Below are positions 62,544 through 64,000 of a DNA stretch of 64,000 nt, one piece after another (the first letter of the stretch is position 1; the number at the start of each line of letters is the position of its first letter). Below the pieces are notes generated by a model. It was not told the origin of the DNA. It saw only the letters and a list, made by a program, of their open reading frames with translations, and did not search any database. The position numbers were made by a program, and so were the translations under genes. Origin of the DNA: an uncultured Lachnospiraceae bacterium (GTDB lineage Bacteria > Bacillota > Clostridia > Lachnospirales > Lachnospiraceae); contig ONHB01000004.1 of NCBI GenBank assembly GCA_900317505.1, forward strand, positions 1-64,000, in the 5' to 3' direction.

Positions 62544-64000
62544 CTATTCCTTCTTCCAGTTCTGGTATGTAATCAGATCAGATAACTTAATTGCATCGTC
62601 ACCGCTTCCTGCTGTAACAATACCATAAGAGATCTGTCCGCTGGTACCCAGTGCATCATATACATAGGTTGATGTATTTAAGACAGGATCCACATATGCA
62701 AGCTGCATTGCCTTTACAACCTTGGTCGGATTGTAGGTAATCTTTGAACAGCGGCTGCAGATATAAATATTGCCACCGGCAAGGATCAGTCCATCATAAT
62801 TACCATCTACATATACATCACCGCTTGTGATGATCACAGCTGTATTATCAGGACATGCCGTACTCGGATAAACAACATTTCCGGTTCCGACATAGGCACT
62901 TACCTCTGACGGATCTGCCGGGATCGAATTAAAGACGAAGCTCATGCTGTTCATTTTGGTAAGCGCTGCACTGTCCACCAGATTGTCAAACACATCGGAT
63001 GTCTGCTGACCGCTTGTCATAGCATCATAATTGTCCTTTAAGGTATGCATCAGAGCTTCATGCTTTTGTGAAAACTCTTCCTGCCACAGACCCATATTGA
63101 GATATTTTGAAGAATCCTCATTGGAATCCTTTATTACAACAACTTCTTTTTTATTGTTTAAATAAAACATATTGCCGGCAAGTGTCAGCTGGTTATTTAA
63201 ACGGGTATTCCATTTCAACTGTCTGATATAGGAATTTACATACGAATTTACTGCTGACGGAGCATATTCACAATATGCACGGTAAAAATCGTTGGCCTGA
63301 TTCTCATCAGATGAAAAGTCAAGATACAGATATACCATAACCGTACCGTTGATCCTGCGGTATACTGTCTTGTAGCTGCCGGTGTATGCTGCTGTCCCCA
63401 TCTCTGACCACAACACAGACAATCTTACCGGTTCATATTTATATGCATCCCTGGTTGCTGTCTTTTCCTTTGTGATATCAAAAACAGCGGTTGAAGGATG
63501 GGTCTGATAAAATTTTTCTTTAAAATTTTTATACTCACTGCTCTCTGTATCCGGTGTGTTGAGCAGCTTATCATATTCTGCATAGGTCATAGGGTTTTTG
63601 GTTATGATCTGCTGGTCGGTACCCTTTACATATCCGATACATTCTGACGGAACAAGATAAAACAGCTGGTTAGCCTTGACAGACATAGCCTCACCCATCA
63701 TAATGTCGGCTGTGTTTTGCGGGATATCTTTATTTCCGGCCAGAGTATTGGCACTTTTAATCTGATCATACTGTGATGAATCCAGCATATCATCATACTG
63801 ACCGTCATATGTTTCCACATCCGCAATCTTATCACCCTGAATATTCTGATTCTTGGCAGCATCCTGTAATTCAGCAGTGGTTGAATCCTTTGCAAATACA
63901 CTTGCGAGTGACAGACGATCCTTGTCGGCATCATATTTTTTTGCTCCGACATATGCATGACCGGATAAAACCAGCTCATCCAGCATTGAAAAATCAAGCG
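62544..64000 (-). CDS. partial PilX-like pilus component (5' end beyond window)
   Basis: The frame is open through the window edge. The codons upstream of the first ATG (63986) continue a plausible sequence (LDFSMLDELVLSGHAYVG), so the true start lies past 64000. At least 485 residues are visible, ending about 10 bases before the GspH-like gene. The part seen is Tyr/Asn/Asp-rich and beta-prone, with DVYVDGNYDGLILAGGNIYI near the end, a pattern seen in PilX-type proteins and polymer-forming surface components. The N-terminal membrane helix expected for such proteins is not visible. The call rests mainly on gene order. Confidence 0.6.
   Translation of the reverse strand, partial: LDFSMLDELVLSGHAYVGAKKYDADKDRLSLASVFAKDSTTAELQDAAKNQNIQGDKIADVETYDGQYDDMLDSSQYDQIKSANTLAGNKDIPQNTADIMMGEAMSVKANQLFYLVPSECIGYVKGTDQQIITKNPMTYAEYDKLLNTPDTESSEYKNFKEKFYQTHPSTAVFDITKEKTATRDAYKYEPVRLSVLWSEMGTAAYTGSYKTVYRRINGTVMVYLYLDFSSDENQANDFYRAYCEYAPSAVNSYVNSYIRQLKWNTRLNNQLTLAGNMFYLNNKKEVVVIKDSNEDSSKYLNMGLWQEEFSQKHEALMHTLKDNYDAMTSGQQTSDVFDNLVDSAALTKMNSMSFVFNSIPADPSEVSAYVGTGNVVYPSTACPDNTAVIITSGDVYVDGNYDGLILAGGNIYICSRCSKITYNPTKVVKAMQLAYVDPVLNTSTYVYDALGTSGQISYGIVTAGSGDDAIKLSDLITYQNWKKE

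Noticed and set aside
1-64000. CRISPR arrays, insertion sequences, prophage genes and rRNA
   Set aside because: I looked for spaced direct repeats, transposase motifs and integrases and saw none; the only RNA gene I can support is tRNA-Glu.

Overview
The window looks like a chromosomal segment of an anaerobic Clostridia, most likely a flagellated Lachnospiraceae (Roseburia/Agathobacter/Butyrivibrio-like). The reasons are moderate-to-low GC, a PolC-type replicase, CodY, a very long fla/che operon in Bacillus-Clostridia order that abuts rpsB-tsf, an intracellular xylosidase-type GH43 with a GH5, and a giant DUF5057-like secreted protein next to prepilins. Species cannot be fixed without a search. 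Nearly every gene lies on the minus strand; only a tRNA-Glu and an AraC-type regulator are on the plus strand.

Left part (1-14.4 kb). A small unknown gene, tRNA-Glu(CTC), and an ispG-polC-methyltransferase operon with a clear sigma-A promoter. Then come a YefM/YoeB toxin-antitoxin pair with a periodic operator, a PP2C phosphatase with a membrane Ser/Thr kinase, and a GH43-GH5 operon divergent from an AraC regulator. The divergent region holds a mirrored set of operator-like repeats. A long stem-loop of unknown nature (9876-9949) follows GH43.

Middle (14.4-51.0 kb). tsf and rpsB (transcribed leftward) lie directly downstream of a single fla/che operon of about 34.4 kb, flgB to a MltG-like protein gene. 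Order of transcription: flgB-flgC-fliE-fliF-fliG-fliH-fliI-fliJ-ylxF/motE-like-fliK-flgD-TIGR02530-flgE-flbD-motA-motB-fliL-fliM-fliY-cheY-fliO-fliP-fliQ-fliR-flhB-flhA-flhF-flhG-pilZ-cheB(domain only)-cheA-cheW-cheC-cheD-small membrane protein-fliA-fapA-unknown-SwrB-like-MltG-like. The operon encodes basal body, hook, export apparatus, stator, switch, most of the chemotaxis core (CheR, CheV, receptors, FlgM and flagellin are absent here) and the flagellar sigma factor. It starts at a sigma-A-type promoter and ends at a strong terminator. The rpsB promoter appears to be built into that terminator and is followed by a structured leader.

Right part (51.0-64.0 kb). codY has its own promoter, a 14/15 CodY box just upstream of it and a terminator; topA lies upstream. 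The last 10 kb is a type-IV-pilus-like minor pilin module: a partial PilX-like component running off the window, a GspH-like prepilin, an oversized 816-aa prepilin, and a 1733-aa secreted protein with three similar Rossmann-like segments and calcium-loop motifs. By layout it recalls minor pilins plus a PilY1-type tip protein, and it is the best candidate here for an undescribed system.

All functional calls come from reading motifs and gene order. No database search was run, and start codons were chosen from visible Shine-Dalgarno (SD) sequences.
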